Of a stretch of 64,000 nt of DNA, positions 47,701-54,221 are shown piece after piece. Every line of letters begins with the position of its first letter. Within the stretch, counting starts at the first letter, position 1. Source of the stretch: Cesiribacter sp. SM1 (GTDB lineage: Bacteria > Bacteroidota > Bacteroidia > Cytophagales > Cyclobacteriaceae); contig NZ_JAHXBU010000043.1 in NCBI RefSeq assembly GCF_020178975.1, forward strand, positions 124,001 through 188,000, written 5' to 3'. The notes beneath the pieces were generated by a model. It saw only the letters and a program-made list of their open reading frames with translations, had not been told where the DNA came from and made no database searches. Both the position numbers and the translations under genes were made by a program.

Positions 47701-48841
47701 CATCGGCCAGGCCTGCAGCTTCTGTTTTATCATAGGCTGTTACCGCTTTTGCGTACTGCTCTGCTTTAAAATAGGAATCTCCCAGCATCTTTAGCGCGGC
47801 AGGCTCTTTCAGTCCTCCATCAATTGCACGCTGTAGATCGGCAGCAGCAGCGGCTGCATTGCCTGTTTCGTAGAAGCCCAGCCCTCGGGCATATAATACT
47901 TCGGTGCCGGCCACTCTTAGTTCTATGGCCTTGTTCAGGTCTGCCAGGGATTTCTCCCAGCTTTTTTGCTTTGTGTAGATTAAACCACGGCCTGCGAAAG
48001 CTTCACCAGCAGTAGCCTGCTGCTTTATTACTTCTGTAAAAGCAGCAACAGCCTCATTATCGCTGCCGGTTTTGGCATAGGTTTGGGCCAGCAACAGGCG
48101 CAGGGGCACATCCTGGGGAAACACAACGGTGGCCTTCTTTAGATAAGATTGCGCATCACCCTCCTGCTTACGCGCAAGGGCACTTAAGCCCCTGATATAG
48201 CTGTAGTCAAAGCGATTGCTTTTGTTCCAGGCTTTTAAGGTACTATTTACATCATTCAGCTTGCGGAGCTTATCGGCTGTTACTACAAATGCAGGCCCTT
48301 CTTCGAGCATTACCACTATGCCCGCCAGCTCACCATTTGCCAGCACAAGCGGCGCACCGCTTACCAGCTCGGGTGTAGCATTGAGGAGCACAACAGAACC
48401 GTAACCTGTTACATCGGTAGTGGTAACTTTTGCAGTTCCTGCAGAAACAGCACGTGGCTCGGGAGCTGTGTACCAGTTTAGCTGTGCCGGTATGTTGCCG
48501 TTACCTGCTAGCAGGAGCTTGAATTTGGTGCTCTGGTTGTTATCAATCGTAAAGCGTACCAGGCCGGTATAAGGGTCGGCCGCTTCGATGCGCTGCAGCT
48601 GATGAGTGGTGCTGTCTACAGTTTTAAGACGGGCTGTTTCTGCACCTTCCAGCAGGCTTGCATGCACTACGCCTCTACCTGCATCATCAACAAAGAAGCC
48701 TGTACCCGCTTTCAGGCGGCTTCCCTGTGCATTGAAGGTTTCAATAAAAAAGACACTGCTGTTTTTTTGCTGAGCCTGCAACAGGAGATTCCCCTGCAGC
48801 AGCAGACACAAAAAAGCTAAGAGAGAGGCTATGTATTTCAT
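44708..48841 (-). CDS. Secreted TPR-repeat protein with degenerate trypsin-like head
   Basis: The 1377-aa protein has a signal peptide (residues 1-23, ending LLLQAQQ). Residues 28-200 resemble an HtrA/trypsin-like domain: GTGFFVDDAGRGVVHASLLEGA aligns with the usual GTGF...TNxHVxEGA motif, but Ser replaces the catalytic His, while VSGAPLVLANGELAGIV keeps the Ser in a near-GNSGGP context. A proteolytically inactive head is therefore likely. Residues 215-1370 are about 33 tandem TPRs (e.g. AYYHRGHALYEAKDLEAALA), a superhelical protein-binding scaffold. It is probably periplasmic or cell-surface. Partners are unknown, and it has no operon neighbour. Confidence 0.85.
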   Translation of the reverse strand: MKYIASLLAFLCLLLQGNLLLQAQQKNSSVFFIETFNAQGSRLKAGTGFFVDDAGRGVVHASLLEGAETARLKTVDSTTHQLQRIEAADPYTGLVRFTIDNNQSTKFKLLLAGNGNIPAQLNWYTAPEPRAVSAGTAKVTTTDVTGYGSVVLLNATPELVSGAPLVLANGELAGIVVMLEEGPAFVVTADKLRKLNDVNSTLKAWNKSNRFDYSYIRGLSALARKQEGDAQSYLKKATVVFPQDVPLRLLLAQTYAKTGSDNEAVAAFTEVIKQQATAGEAFAGRGLIYTKQKSWEKSLADLNKAIELRVAGTEVLYARGLGFYETGNAAAAAADLQRAIDGGLKEPAALKMLGDSYFKAEQYAKAVTAYDKTEAAGLADAVLYNNRGKAKLLQNQLAGAIADFGKAIQQNPQYGKAYLNRADAYYQQKQWKEAAADYEKAIANGEKEADTHAKAATAFLELQQWQQAISYYDKARSAGYNKEDLFAGRGKARLALQDWAAAATDLEAVVNAGKGDAQIHTGLGTAQYHQKNWSKAVDNLTIALRSGSVPQLLAYRGLAYYHQQQADKAFPDLDKAIEGGVKDAATFAARGDLHLAASRYAPAIADFDKALAAGASDPGLYLKRGKAQLLSGNAAAAITDLNKALQADSRLQEAYWLRGKALFSQKKTTEAIADLQKAEAAGVQEAELYSMLALGLYEGGQKEQALPYLDKAIAKGVKDQKIFRYRGLIMLEKQQYKSAEREFTQAIDLGDKSAEAYTGRAEAYYQQKNYSAAIADWQLGEKIKPLSPEQQAQRGNAYYEQKEWSAAAADLQAIAATAAGNGELMLKLGNAYVALEKPAEAIKAFEGAEAKGVKTAALYYARGRARQQLKQNDAAVADYSKAIALDAEFAKAYAGRGLLKFAAGDAAGAQPDLQKAVSLGENSKEVLSALGLCQYKAGAYADAVATLDKAVTAGAAENEVFAARGNSRYFLKQYTEALPDLNRAIQGGADDMQIWLSRGISRYETKELAAAKEDLDKAIAKGAKDAAAYHHRGHALYEAKDLEAALADFSEAIRLKPDYADAYTQRANTYFRKDAYAEAIADYDKAVQLGVSDKVVLNNRGKAKFNLKQYDGAITDYTAALALDKGYTKALYNRGLAYYEKGDSQKAFADLRELEQLEEPAPETLNLMADISFKDKQWDKSIDYFQRSIDKGVKNADLYYKMGYAQLEVNEYQDALGSFTQSILIDDKQLASYKKRSQLYLMMQQNRLAMADLDRVIKLNPSDTNAYYNRGTIRNSEKSFAGAVEDYTKVLELNPNDHGAYFLRGNAQMGMEKWEAAFNDFTRALKIDSTQPEYTRNRGYVKFQLGDREGACTDWVEASGKGDSKAKFYLNQHCKSN

Positions 48842-48898
48842 TTCAGACCCATTATGGTATTTGCAGAATACAAAATAGATGGGTTTGGACCTGAATAC

Positions 48899-48926
48899 AA
48901 AAAAAGGCCCCTTCAGATCGGGGCCT
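48899..48926 (-). terminator. Terminator or attenuator upstream of the TPR-protein gene
   Basis: A 7-bp stem AGGCCCC/GGGGCCT with an 8-nt loop is followed by T6-T7 on the minus strand. It lies 58 nt before the TPR start and after an 8-codon ATG...TAA leader, so it could attenuate TPR-gene expression. Confidence 0.6.
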
Positions 48927-49007
48927 ATCTCTTTTCAAACATTACATAGCTAAGTTATTTCTAAACATTGGCAGCTACCCAGGTGTATGCAGATCCAAAA
49001 TCAGAAC

Positions 49008-49043
49008 AAAAAAAAGGCCCGCAGTCTTTCGATCTGCGAGCCT
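49008..49043 (-). terminator. Intrinsic terminator after the 27-codon ORF
   Basis: A 10-bp stem with one G-U pair on the minus strand (AGGCTCGCAG and CTGCGGGCCT) is followed by T8. It lies 20 nt after the small ORF stop, which supports the ORF being the last part of a real transcript. Confidence 0.75.
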
Positions 49044-49062
49044 CGTTGTTCACCCTTAACCA

Positions 49063-49146
49063 TTAACCTATCAATATTATTATATACACGGCAAAGAAGA
49101 GTAGTCCCACTATAGTGGACTTAATGGTAGTAATTTTCCGCTCCAT
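49063..49146 (-). CDS. Predicted 27-aa single-pass membrane peptide
   Basis: The ORF begins MERKITTIKSTIVGLL and continues with about 13 more residues that are almost all hydrophobic (FFAVY, then IIILIG), ending in TAA. It has three basic residues and then a 16-20 residue apolar helix, typical of a small membrane protein with an N-in orientation. GGGA lies 5 nt before the ATG. It is followed by its own terminator. The function is unknown; it may be a membrane-embedded regulator, a toxin-like peptide or chance. The sequence was too short for the supplied ORF list. Confidence 0.45.
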   Translation of the reverse strand: MERKITTIKSTIVGLLFFAVYIIILIG

Positions 49147-49263
49147 ACATTCCCAATAATTACTGTAGTTTAAAAAATTGATGCCCTAAGGCTTCAAAGA
49201 ACTTGTATACACATAATACGTTCTTCAGCAGCCGGAAGTTGTTGTTAGAACGTTATATTTCTC

Positions 49264-49294
49264 AAAAAAAATACCCGGCCAAAGGGGCCGGGTA
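49264..49294 (-). terminator. Intrinsic terminator of lpdA
   Basis: A 9-bp stem TACCCGGCC/GGCCGGGTA with a 5-nt loop is followed by T8 on the minus strand, 26 nt after the lpdA stop. Confidence 0.85.
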
Positions 49295-49319
49295 CTCAAC
49301 CAAAACATATCTATCTGGC

Positions 49320-50714
49320 TTACAAATGAATAACTTCGTCGTAAGCCGCTGCAGTTGCTTCCATTACAGCTTCACTCATGGTTGGGTGCGGATGCACTGC
49401 TTTCAGTACCTCATGGCCGGTTGTTTCAAGTTTACGGGCCACTACTACTTCGGCAATCATTTCAGTTACATTGGCACCTATCATATGAGCGCCTAGCCAC
49501 TCGCCATACTTGGCATCATAAATTACTTTTACAAAGCCATCTTTGGCACCAGCGGCACTTGCCTTACCAGAAGCCGAGAATGGGAATTTACCCACCTTTA
49601 CTTCGTAACCTGCTTCCCGGGCAGCCTTTTCGGTATAGCCAACTGATGCAATTTCAGGAGAGCAGTAGGTACAGCCCGGAATGTTGCGGTAGTCCAGTGG
49701 TTCGGGGCTGTGGCCTGCAATTTTTTCCACGCAGATGATACCTTCGGCAGAGGCTACGTGTGCCAGGGCCGGACCAGGTACTATATCGCCAATGGCATAA
49801 ACACCTGGCACAGAAGTACGGTAGAATTCATCTACCACCACACGGCCACGATCGGTTTTAACCCCTACCTGCTCCAGGCCAATGCCTTCCAGGTTGGTGC
49901 TTACGCCTACGGCAGAAAGTACTACATCACACTCGAGCTGCTGCTCGCCTTTGGCTGTTTTAACCGTTACTTTGCAGCCTTTGCCGCTGGTATCCACCTT
50001 GGTTACTTCAGAAGAAACCATGATGTCGATACCTGATTTTTTATAGTTCTTCTCCAGCTGTTTAGAAACCTCCTCATCCTCTACCGGCACAATGCGGTCC
50101 ATAAACTCAACGATGGTTACCTTGGTGCCAATGCTGTTGTAGACATATGCAAACTCAACACCTATGGCACCAGAGCCTACTACGATCATGCTTTTTGGCT
50201 GCTCTGCCAGGCTCATGGCCTCACGGTAGCCGATAATTTTTTTACCATCCTGCTTCAGGTTGGGCAGTTCGCGGCTGCGGCCACCGGTAGCCAGCATAAT
50301 ATGCTTGGCTTTATAATCCTGCTTTTTGCCCCCTTCGTCAGTTACTTCTACCGTATCTTTGGCTTTAAGCTTACCAAAGCCGGCAATGTGATCAATTTTA
50401 TTTTTACGGAACAGGAACTGAATACCTTTGCTCATGCCGTTGGCAACATCGCGGCTACGCTTGATGATGGCGCCAAAATCGGCCTTGGCTTCGCCTACAG
50501 AAATACCATAGTCTTTGGCATGGTTGATATATTCAAACACCTGGGCACTTTTTATCAGGGCTTTGGTAGGAATACACCCCCAGTTAAGGCAAACACCTCC
50601 CAGGCTTTCTTTTTCCACCACCCCTACCTTCATACCCAGCTGAGAGGCACGGATGGCTGCTACGTACCCGCCCGGGCCGCTGCCTATAACAATAAGATCA
50701 TATTGAGTTGCCAT
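49320..50714 (-). CDS. lpdA: Dihydrolipoyl dehydrogenase
   Basis: The flavoenzyme reoxidises lipoyl groups in the pyruvate and 2-oxoglutarate dehydrogenase complexes, or the glycine cleavage system. From the ATG at 50714 (MATQYDLIVIGSGPGGYVAA) it has 464 aa: FAD motif GSGPGG (residues 11-16), redox pair Cys42-Cys47 in GGVCLNWGCIPTK, a central NAD domain (VVGSGAIGVEFAYVY) and the C-terminal active-site motif VHPHPTMSEAV. A longer start at 50756 would extend past the promoter box. No complex partners are adjacent. Confidence 0.97.
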   Translation of the reverse strand: MATQYDLIVIGSGPGGYVAAIRASQLGMKVGVVEKESLGGVCLNWGCIPTKALIKSAQVFEYINHAKDYGISVGEAKADFGAIIKRSRDVANGMSKGIQFLFRKNKIDHIAGFGKLKAKDTVEVTDEGGKKQDYKAKHIMLATGGRSRELPNLKQDGKKIIGYREAMSLAEQPKSMIVVGSGAIGVEFAYVYNSIGTKVTIVEFMDRIVPVEDEEVSKQLEKNYKKSGIDIMVSSEVTKVDTSGKGCKVTVKTAKGEQQLECDVVLSAVGVSTNLEGIGLEQVGVKTDRGRVVVDEFYRTSVPGVYAIGDIVPGPALAHVASAEGIICVEKIAGHSPEPLDYRNIPGCTYCSPEIASVGYTEKAAREAGYEVKVGKFPFSASGKASAAGAKDGFVKVIYDAKYGEWLGAHMIGANVTEMIAEVVVARKLETTGHEVLKAVHPHPTMSEAVMEATAAAYDEVIHL

Positions 50715-50753
50715 AAAAATTATTACGGATAAATACTGCTTTTTAACAGAGGC

Positions 50754-50761
50754 CAAATTTA
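50754..50761 (-). promoter_or_regulatory. Promoter -7 box for lpdA
   Basis: Minus-strand TAAATTTG, followed by GCCT, with a TTTTTTT run at the -33 distance. The leader would be about 33 nt. Confidence 0.55.
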
Positions 50762-50891
50762 AGGCAAAACATGAGCTTAAAAAAACTTAATGTTGTACGT
50801 TTCTGATGTTTTGCGTTTTTTGTGCCCGAATTGCCAGCAGCCGTCTGTTTATGAACAACGGCCTGTTGGCGAAGATTAGAGTATATTGTAC

Positions 50892-50980
50892 ATGGTATAC
50901 AGATTGCCGGCAGTTGAGATTTTCCACTTATGATCATTACCGCTTACTTTCCATATACCATATACTTGTATTATATACCA
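50892..50980. repeat. Inverted and direct repeats upstream of fabG
   Basis: ATGGTATA at 50892-50899 is complementary to TATACCAT at 50954-50961, and TATACCA recurs at 50974-50980. The second copy touches the candidate fabG box, so these could be operator sites. Confidence 0.35.
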
Positions 50981-51017
50981 ACTGAGTACACTCACTGAAG
51001 ACTTAAATTAAAAACAA

Positions 51018-51764
51018 ATGAAATTATTGGAAGGGAAAGTGGCACTGGTAACAGGTGCATCAAAAGGAATAGGACGCTCCATTGCCCTGAAATATGCAGA
51101 ACAGGGTGCTGCCGTAGCTTTTACCTACCTCTCTAGTGTAGAAAAGGGCCAGGCCCTGGAAGATGAGCTGAAAGCACAGGGGGTGAATGCCAAAGGCTAC
51201 CGCTCCAATGCGGCCGATTATGCTGCTGCCGAAGAACTGATCAATGCAGTGGTAGCAGATTTTGGCAAACTGGATATCCTGGTAAACAATGCCGGCATTA
51301 CGCGCGATAACCTCCTGATGCGCATGAACGAGCAGATGTGGGACGAGGTAATCAATACCAACCTGAAGAGCTGTTTTAACACCGTAAAGGCTGCCACCCG
51401 CACCTTTATGAAGCAAAAGAGCGGCAGCATCATCAACATGACATCTGTAGTTGGGCTTAAAGGCAATGCCGGGCAGGCCAACTACGCTGCTTCCAAGGCT
51501 GGCATCATTGGCTTTACCAAATCGGTGGCACTGGAACTGGGCAGCCGCAACATTCGCAGCAATGCTATTGCTCCAGGCTTTATCGAAACCGAAATGACCG
51601 AAGTACTGGACGAAAAAACTGTACAGAGCTGGCGGGATGCCATTCCGCTTAAGCGTGGCGGCAGACCAGAAGATATTGCCGACTGTGCCGTGTTTTTAGG
51701 CTCCGACATGAGCGCCTATATTACCGGCCAGGTACTGCAGGTTGATGGCGGGATGTTGACTTAA
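51018..51764 (+). CDS. fabG: 3-oxoacyl-ACP reductase (short-chain dehydrogenase)
   Basis: The enzyme reduces 3-oxoacyl-ACP with NADPH in fatty acid synthesis. The 248-aa protein has TGASKGIGRS (residues 12-21), NAG (91-93), and the catalytic set Asn115, Ser143, Tyr156 and Lys160 (NYAASKAG). It stands alone, without fabF or acpP neighbours, and is followed by a stable hairpin. Other SDR reductases have the same motifs, so the exact substrate is inferred from the high similarity to FabG. Confidence 0.9.
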   Translation: MKLLEGKVALVTGASKGIGRSIALKYAEQGAAVAFTYLSSVEKGQALEDELKAQGVNAKGYRSNAADYAAAEELINAVVADFGKLDILVNNAGITRDNLLMRMNEQMWDEVINTNLKSCFNTVKAATRTFMKQKSGSIINMTSVVGLKGNAGQANYAASKAGIIGFTKSVALELGSRNIRSNAIAPGFIETEMTEVLDEKTVQSWRDAIPLKRGGRPEDIADCAVFLGSDMSAYITGQVLQVDGGMLT

Positions 51765-51831
51765 CAAATCCATATACTCATTAGCATTGCTGGGGTAAAA
51801 CAAGAAGCTTAACCGGCAGTAACTGACCACA

Positions 51832-51871
51832 CCTAACGAAATTCCCCTTCTCCGAGAGGAATTTCGTTAGG
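51832..51871 (+). terminator. Perfect stem-loop after fabG
   Basis: Perfect 14-nt arms CCTAACGAAATTCC and its complement enclose a 12-nt loop. A U-tract is nearly absent (CTATTATCC follows), so it may be a stability element more than a strict terminator. Confidence 0.6.
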
Positions 51872-52013
51872 CTATTATCCTTCAATACGGTTATCCAGGA
51901 TGCCTCCCTGTTAACACATTGTATCATTATCACATTTACATACTTCAGCAACGCAAGAACATTTAAAGCTTTTCGTTACTTTTAACTGGAGTAAAAAAAG
52001 AGAAAGAAGATAA

Positions 52014-54083
52014 ATGGATGTACGGCAATTGTTGTGGGGAGCTTCTCCCTGGTGGATTTTAGTGTGCCTGCTGGCAGGATTACTCTATGCAGGTTTACTC
52101 TACAGCCGTACCCCAACCCTCTGGAGCCGCACCACTAACTGGGGCCTGTTTGCACTGCGTTTTGTACTGGCCAGCCTGGTATGCCTGCTGCTGCTGGAGC
52201 CCTTCCTGAAACAACTTACCCGACACGTAGAAGAACCAGTTTACCTTGTTGCCATCGATAACAGCTTATCGGTGCCTGAAGGTGGAGGACTGACCGAAGC
52301 CTCACTAAAACAGACCATTGACCGCCTGCAGCAGGAGCTCGGAGATAAAGGCCGCATTGAGCTTCGCACCCTTGAAGGAACAATCACCCAAACCGACAGT
52401 CTGAGCTTTGATGCCCAGACCACTAACCTTAGCAACCTGCTAAGCGGTGTGCGCTCCGATTATGAGAACCGTAATCTGGCGGGCGTAGTGCTGCTTTCTG
52501 ATGGCATTTACAACCAGGGTATTTCTCCGGCCTTTGTTCCCTACCCTTTTCCGGTCTATAGCCTGGGTCTTGGCGATACACTGCCCAAAACAGATGTAAA
52601 TCTGAAAAACCTGTACTACAACAAGGTTGCTTACCAGGGCAATCAATTCAGGGTGCGGGCAGAGATTACCCAGAATGGTTATGAAAACCAGCCCCTTACC
52701 CTAACGGTGCGGCGTGGAAACCGGGTGCTGCAGCAAAAATCCATACGCTTTGGCCAGGGAGCTGCCCTGCTGGAGGAAGAAGTTGTGCTGGATGCCGATG
52801 AGGCCGGCCTGCAACATTATGTGTTTGAGGTAAGCGGCGCCACCGATGAGTACACCCAGAAAAATAACACCCGCCATGCTTACATAGAGGTAGTAGAAGG
52901 TAGGGAAAAGATTTTGATTGTGGCCAACAGCCCACACCCTGATATTACAGCCTTCCGCAGGGCCATAGAAAAAAACAAGAACTACCAGAGCTTTTTGTAT
53001 ATACCAGGCATCTCTGACTACCAGGAAGAAACCTACGACCTGGTTATTCTGCATGGTTTACCGGGCGGGCGCGATATTCCGCAAATGGATCAGATCCTCA
53101 AAAATGCCCGCGCCCGCTGGTACATAGTAAGCAACCAGACAGATCTGCGTGCTTTTAACCAGCAACAGGAGCTGGTGCAGATCCAAAGCCTGCAGCGCGA
53201 GTTCGATGAAGTATTCCCGATCCTGAATGGTAATTTTGACCTCTTCACTTACCCGGGCGATTACCGCAGCAACATTGCTGCCTACCCGCCAGTGCAGGTT
53301 CCTTTTGGCCGCATCCAGACAGCCGGCTGGGGCCGAGTGCTGCTGCAGCAACGTATAGGCAGGGTAGATACAGATAAGCCACTGCTGGTGATTGGGGTGC
53401 AGGAAGAAAAGAAAACTGCCGTAATGCTGGGAGAAGGCATGTGGCAGTGGCGCTTGCAGGAATTTGCCGCCACCGAAGACTTTAAGGCTTTCGATGAAAT
53501 GGTGCTCAAAACCGTTCAGCTCTTGTCTGCCCGAGACGACCGCCGCCGCTTTAAGGTGTACCCGCTGGAAGAAGAAGTGCTGGATACCGAAGGAGTAACC
53601 TTTGAAACTGAAGTCTACAACCAGGCCTATGAACGCATCTGGGGACAGGCTGTAAACCTGCTGATTACCGACGAAGGCGGAAAACAGTACCGCTACAGCT
53701 ATCAGAACACCCGCAATAACCCACGCTACACCGTACAAAACCTGCCCGCAGGCGTGTATCAGTACAGGGCCTCTACCGAGTTGAATGGAGAAACCCATAC
53801 CGCTAGCGGCCGCTTCAGTGTGCAAAACCTGCAGCTCGAGTCACTGGAACTAACCGCCAATCATAACCTGCTGCGATCCATTTCAGATAAAACAGGCGGC
53901 CGGTACTATCATTACCAGCAGGAAGACGGGCTGATACAGGAACTTAAGGAACTGGAAGCAAAGAATGTGATTACGGCAGACGAAGCCTACGAATCGGTAC
54001 TGAACCTGGAGTGGCTCCTGGTCCTGATTCTTTTACTCATCAGTGCAGAGTGGTTTGTAAGAAAGTATAACGGCGGATATTAG
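52014..54083 (+). CDS. Membrane protein with VWA-like domain
   Basis: The 689-aa protein has two N-terminal membrane segments (about residues 13-31 and 44-62), a VWA-like domain from about 75 with a DxSxS metal-site motif (Asp82, Ser84, Ser86) and a later LLSDGIYNQG, an Ig-like beta region, a second alpha/beta region (about 290-460) and a C-terminal membrane segment (LEWLLVLILLLISAEWFV). This layout is known from conserved Bacteroidota membrane proteins of unknown function. A TACTTTTA box at 51977-51984 may be its promoter. It may assemble a surface or envelope complex, but no partner is adjacent. Confidence 0.75.
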   Translation: MDVRQLLWGASPWWILVCLLAGLLYAGLLYSRTPTLWSRTTNWGLFALRFVLASLVCLLLLEPFLKQLTRHVEEPVYLVAIDNSLSVPEGGGLTEASLKQTIDRLQQELGDKGRIELRTLEGTITQTDSLSFDAQTTNLSNLLSGVRSDYENRNLAGVVLLSDGIYNQGISPAFVPYPFPVYSLGLGDTLPKTDVNLKNLYYNKVAYQGNQFRVRAEITQNGYENQPLTLTVRRGNRVLQQKSIRFGQGAALLEEEVVLDADEAGLQHYVFEVSGATDEYTQKNNTRHAYIEVVEGREKILIVANSPHPDITAFRRAIEKNKNYQSFLYIPGISDYQEETYDLVILHGLPGGRDIPQMDQILKNARARWYIVSNQTDLRAFNQQQELVQIQSLQREFDEVFPILNGNFDLFTYPGDYRSNIAAYPPVQVPFGRIQTAGWGRVLLQQRIGRVDTDKPLLVIGVQEEKKTAVMLGEGMWQWRLQEFAATEDFKAFDEMVLKTVQLLSARDDRRRFKVYPLEEEVLDTEGVTFETEVYNQAYERIWGQAVNLLITDEGGKQYRYSYQNTRNNPRYTVQNLPAGVYQYRASTELNGETHTASGRFSVQNLQLESLELTANHNLLRSISDKTGGRYYHYQQEDGLIQELKELEAKNVITADEAYESVLNLEWLLVLILLLISAEWFVRKYNGGY

Positions 54084-54221
54084 TTTTCTCACTTATTTCT
54101 GTTTTGGGAACAATTTAAGTAGCTTGGGTCATGGCTCTTTGGTTACTTCGATGGCTGTAGCCGCTATGGCAGCTAACCAGTATATCCTTTTTTAAAAAGC
54201 TGTTCACCTGAATAACCTGTT

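Larger units (their letters stand above)
48842..49319. other. 478-bp gap before lpdA with three minus-strand terminators
   Basis: It contains, in transcript order on the minus strand, the lpdA terminator (49264-49294), an inverted repeat (ACGTTCT at 49218-49224 and AGAACGT at 49247-49253), the 27-codon ORF (49063-49146), a terminator (49008-49043) and a second terminator (48899-48926) about 58 nt before the TPR gene. No perfect promoter box was found. Confidence 0.6.
50715..51017. other. 303-bp divergent lpdA-fabG control region
   Basis: It contains the lpdA -7 box (50754-50761) and a near-consensus TATACTTG for fabG (50961-50968), with repeated ATGGTATA/TATACCAT sequences around it. No ORF is convincing; the 64-aa minus ORF at 50743-50937 has unremarkable composition. 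Confidence 0.5.

Noticed and set aside
47060-47794. A 244-codon plus-strand ORF inside the TPR gene
   Set aside because: It is antisense to the TPR repeats and its apparent repeat content is a mirror of them.
44708-48841. The TPR gene as a DNA tandem-repeat array
   Set aside because: The repeats are diverged at the DNA level; only the protein motif repeats, so it is an ordinary TPR gene, not a recent DNA expansion.
50743-50937. A 64-codon minus-strand ORF upstream of lpdA
   Set aside because: No similarity, Cys-rich chance composition, and it would overlap the lpdA promoter.
53058-53825. A 255-codon minus-strand ORF inside the VWA-protein gene
   Set aside because: It is a long antisense frame in a GC-rich region with no recognisable motif; the sense frame has membrane segments and a MIDAS-like site.
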